Part shown: piece by piece, positions 62,771-64,000 of the stretch
How positions within the stretch are numbered: the first letter of the stretch is position 1
Layout of the letters: each line of letters begins with the position of its first letter
Program-made: the position numbers and the translations under genes
DNA from: Cyanoderma ruficeps
Lineage: Eukaryota > Chordata > Aves > Passeriformes > Timaliidae
Direction: 5' to 3'
DNA: 64,000 nucleotides
Assembly (NCBI GenBank): GCA_008694505.1
Contig: VZDJ01007749.1
Location: 7,907,790 to 7,971,789 of the forward strand
Notes under the pieces: model-generated
Told to the model about the DNA's origin: nothing
The model's database searches: none
Seen by the model: only the letters and a program-made list of their open reading frames with translations

Positions 62771-64000
62771 ATCAGGACAATGGTCCTAGCCCAGTTTTCT
62801 GTACCTTGAACCATCTGTTTAAGAATCATGGTTGTGAGAAGGTTGTGTGTTCCCAGTTTGCTTGTCAGTGGATCAAAAGAAAAACAGGTGAACTGCTCAT
62901 CTGAAATAAGACCTCTATCCAGGAAAAAATCGGCACATTCATGGAAAGAATCAGCACCCACATGTGTCTGGTAAACTACTGAAATTTCATTTCTATCAAG
63001 ATTTGAGGGCAGATGCTGTACTGGCTGAAGCTGATGGCAAAAACTTCCCCTGGCAGTAGTGGAACCAATGTTAATTTATACCATAAAATCCCTGTTTTGC
63101 TGATTGTTTTCAACTAGTGATTGCACATGACAGGCGTAGTTTATACTGCTTAATAATAAACTAGACAGTAAGATGTACTTAAAGTACAATAGCAAGTGTC
63201 AATATATACTTAACCTACTCATATTTTCCTTTTCTCATCTTTTTGATGGAGTAAGATTTCAGGTAATATATTTACTATCTAGTACTTGTTGATTGAGAGA
63301 CTCCATGTTTAATTTTCAGGTGAAATAACTCAGGGTTTTTTTCCTAGTGTGAAATAACTCTGAGATAACAGTGTAACTTTTATTGTTATTCTGTTTTATT
63401 GTTATTCTGATTTTTTTCTAGAAGAAATTTCGGATTTATATCTATAGTAGCTGGCATTTGTAGTAAACAGGGAGAGGCAGTGACCCAGTGTGAAAGTGGT
63501 TTGCTTGCTATACCAAAAATTGTTCCTGTGGAAGATGATGGTACTTGTATGTGAGGCTGGGTTTGTACAATTCAATACAGAGGTACAGGTAATTATGTGG
63601 GGGTTTTCTCCTTGTTTTTTGAACGTATGACTGATGAATAAGTACTGAATTTCCAGCTTTCTACCTGTACTACAAGATGTCCATGCTCTTGGCCACATGG
63701 AAAGTACATTGCATTAACCGCTATTGTTAAACTTCCAAATTTCCCTGTGGGAAATGCTTCAAACTGAGATTTTTGAAAAAAAATCATAACATCCTTTTAG
63801 GTACAGGTGACCCTCATGGGCCCTTTTCCACGGAGCCCACCTTGCTTCCAATGGTGTGCAAAATGCCAGGCTGATTGGTAACATGGAAATGCTGCACTAC
63901 CAGGATAGAAAGGTTCAAGTCTTAATTGGGAGGACTAATTTGGAGGTTGTTGGATAATTTGCAGGTATTTAACAGGAAACATGAAGAGAAAGATGCTGAG
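62771..64000. other. Terminal stretch, no gene seen
   Basis: AT-rich non-coding DNA. Apart from the two short tandem duplications at 63320-63409 I see nothing that can be named. Minus-strand frames at 63402-63787 carry no recognisable domain. Confidence 0.5.
63320..63409. repeat. Two adjacent short direct duplications
   Basis: 'tgaaataactc' occurs at 63321 and 63350 (29-bp period). Immediately after, 'ttttattgttattctg' is present twice in perfect tandem at 63378-63393 and 63394-63409. Two independent slippage-type events within 90 bp suggest a local hotspot. Confidence 0.9.

Noticed and set aside
1..64000. CRISPR arrays, operons, bacterial defence genes or phage genes
   Set aside because: There are no regularly spaced repeats and no prokaryotic gene density. 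Composition and repeats are vertebrate.

Overview
This window is vertebrate nuclear DNA and almost certainly avian. The best evidence is a 3' fragment of a CR1 LINE at about 36978-37632, ending in the bird-type 3' UTR. A second, much older CR1 relic lies near 62.4-62.8 kb. Apart from one CpG island the sequence is AT-rich and CpG-poor, as on gene-sparse parts of avian macrochromosomes. No protein-coding gene can be supported. None of the open reading frames I read resembles a conserved cellular protein, and most look like chance frames in non-coding DNA.

Layout. (1) 1-8280 is upstream or intergenic DNA with decayed MITE-like repeats. (2) About 8280-10235 is a large CpG island of promoter type. 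It has no TATA box I could find, one CRE-like site, GC-rich trinucleotide tracts, a consensus splice donor at 9227/9228 on the plus strand and a strong G-quadruplex motif on the minus strand just past that donor. The simplest reading is the promoter and untranslated first exon of a plus-strand gene whose coding exons lie beyond the window. I could not identify the gene. (3) 10236-64000 would then be first-intron sequence, more than 50 kb long. It holds microsatellites, homopolymers, ancient MIR-like SINEs, palindromic MITE relics, the two CR1 pieces, a small CpG-rich patch at 43.95-44.6 kb that could be an alternative promoter, and several short inverted or tandem duplications.

The most unusual item is a stop-free stretch on the minus strand at 32743-32949. 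It translates to a recognisable piece of a DIRS/Ngaro-type reverse transcriptase, a class I would not expect in a bird. No operon, CRISPR array, RNA gene or defence system is present. All four N sites lie in or beside homopolymers and look like assembly problems, not biology.
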